DNA of 64,000 bases from Halioxenophilus aromaticivorans. Lineage in GTDB: Bacteria; Pseudomonadota; Gammaproteobacteria; Pseudomonadales; Cellvibrionaceae. The stretch covers positions 4,216,001 through 4,280,000 of the forward strand of contig NZ_AP031496.1 in assembly GCF_042850945.1 (NCBI RefSeq), written 5' to 3'. Below are positions 63,641 through 64,000 of this stretch, piece by piece (position 1 is the first letter of the stretch; each line of letters starts with the position of its first letter). A program made the position numbers and the translations under genes. The notes below the pieces were generated by a model, which worked only from the letters and a program-made list of their open reading frames with translations, was not told the origin of the DNA and did no database searches.

Positions 63641-64000
63641 TAATTGACCTAACACCCCACGCTGACTAGCGCACTGCCAGGCTCCATAAAGGCAAGTTCA
63701 CAGCAAATGATTCGGCATTAAAATTTCCAAAAGCTTTCACTTTTTTTAATTTTTTTTAACAACCGACTTAGTTTTCTATACAGGCACGGCCGGAATATCT
63801 TTGCAGGTAAACAACCCCCTTACGCGCCAGATCTATTCGGGACCCACCCCGAGGTCACAAAAATTTAATTTCAACGTTTTCCAAGCGAAATCAGATCGTC
63901 ACAAGAAGCTCTCAACCTATATCTGCGCTTTATCAACGCAAATCACAGGCTGAAGACCTTCGCCAGTCATTTCTACGTAAGATTGAACAATTTCAATTTG
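63641..64000. other. Right-end intergenic region
   Basis: 360 bases with no recognisable gene. A T-rich stretch lies at 63738-63759. It is probably the promoter region of the PpiC-type/HupE genes. Its far end is cut by the window. Confidence 0.4.

Overview
The window reads as chromosome of a marine-type gammaproteobacterium. Two blocks with conserved gammaproteobacterial order sit back to back: hemA-prfA-prmC-moeB on the minus strand and TPR lipoprotein-lolB-ispE-tRNA-Gln-prs-rplY-pth-ychF on the plus strand. Together with the many secreted multidomain proteins, a TonB-dependent receptor and a HupE gene, this suggests Cellvibrionales or a near relative. That placement is an inference from gene content, not a phylogeny.

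Layout. (1) 1-12955: accessory catabolic island. An AraC-type regulator (+) faces a long minus-strand gene set: a DODA-type ring-opening dioxygenase, an acetamidase/formamidase-type amidase, an MFS transporter, a RutA-like flavin monooxygenase, a RutB-like isochorismatase-fold hydrolase, an M20 amidohydrolase, a TauD-type dioxygenase, then, behind an internal terminator, a Rieske oxygenase with its reductase. A divergent plus-strand arm carries an NAD(P)H:FMN reductase and a second TauD-type dioxygenase. (2) 12996-18620: assorted genes (SDR, two membrane proteins, PhyH dioxygenase, GtrA, GNAT). (3) 18650-24376: RhlB-like helicase, DoxX, MATE exporter and a secreted ELWxxDG/SdrD-B protein. (4) 24587-36051: the housekeeping core. 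(5) 36066-44040: an inverted-repeat cassette, a NepI-like exporter, an iron-uptake operon (TonB receptor, DUF3649, PepSY, DUF3325), a gene-poor 1.3 kb with an orphan Fur box, and tRNA-Met. (6) 44041-53795: a complete MdtABC-type RND pump with outer-membrane lipoprotein, then elbB. (7) 53796-60527: long AT-rich intergenic DNA followed by two large secreted proteins, one a beta-helix hydrolase with three Ig-like domains. (8) 60717-64000: a complete IS630-family element with TA duplications, next to a HupE gene interrupted by an in-frame stop, downstream of a PpiC-type isomerase gene.

How the genes work together. In the island, the Rieske pair, two TauD enzymes and the flavin monooxygenase can insert oxygen. 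The FMN reductase can supply reduced flavin, three unrelated amide/amidine-type hydrolases can remove nitrogen or acyl groups, and the DODA enzyme can open a catecholic ring. I read this as a candidate undescribed pathway for a nitrogen-containing, probably aromatic or heterocyclic, compound. The substrate cannot be read from sequence. The housekeeping block supplies tetrapyrroles, translation termination and recycling, outer-membrane lipoprotein sorting, isoprenoids and PRPP.
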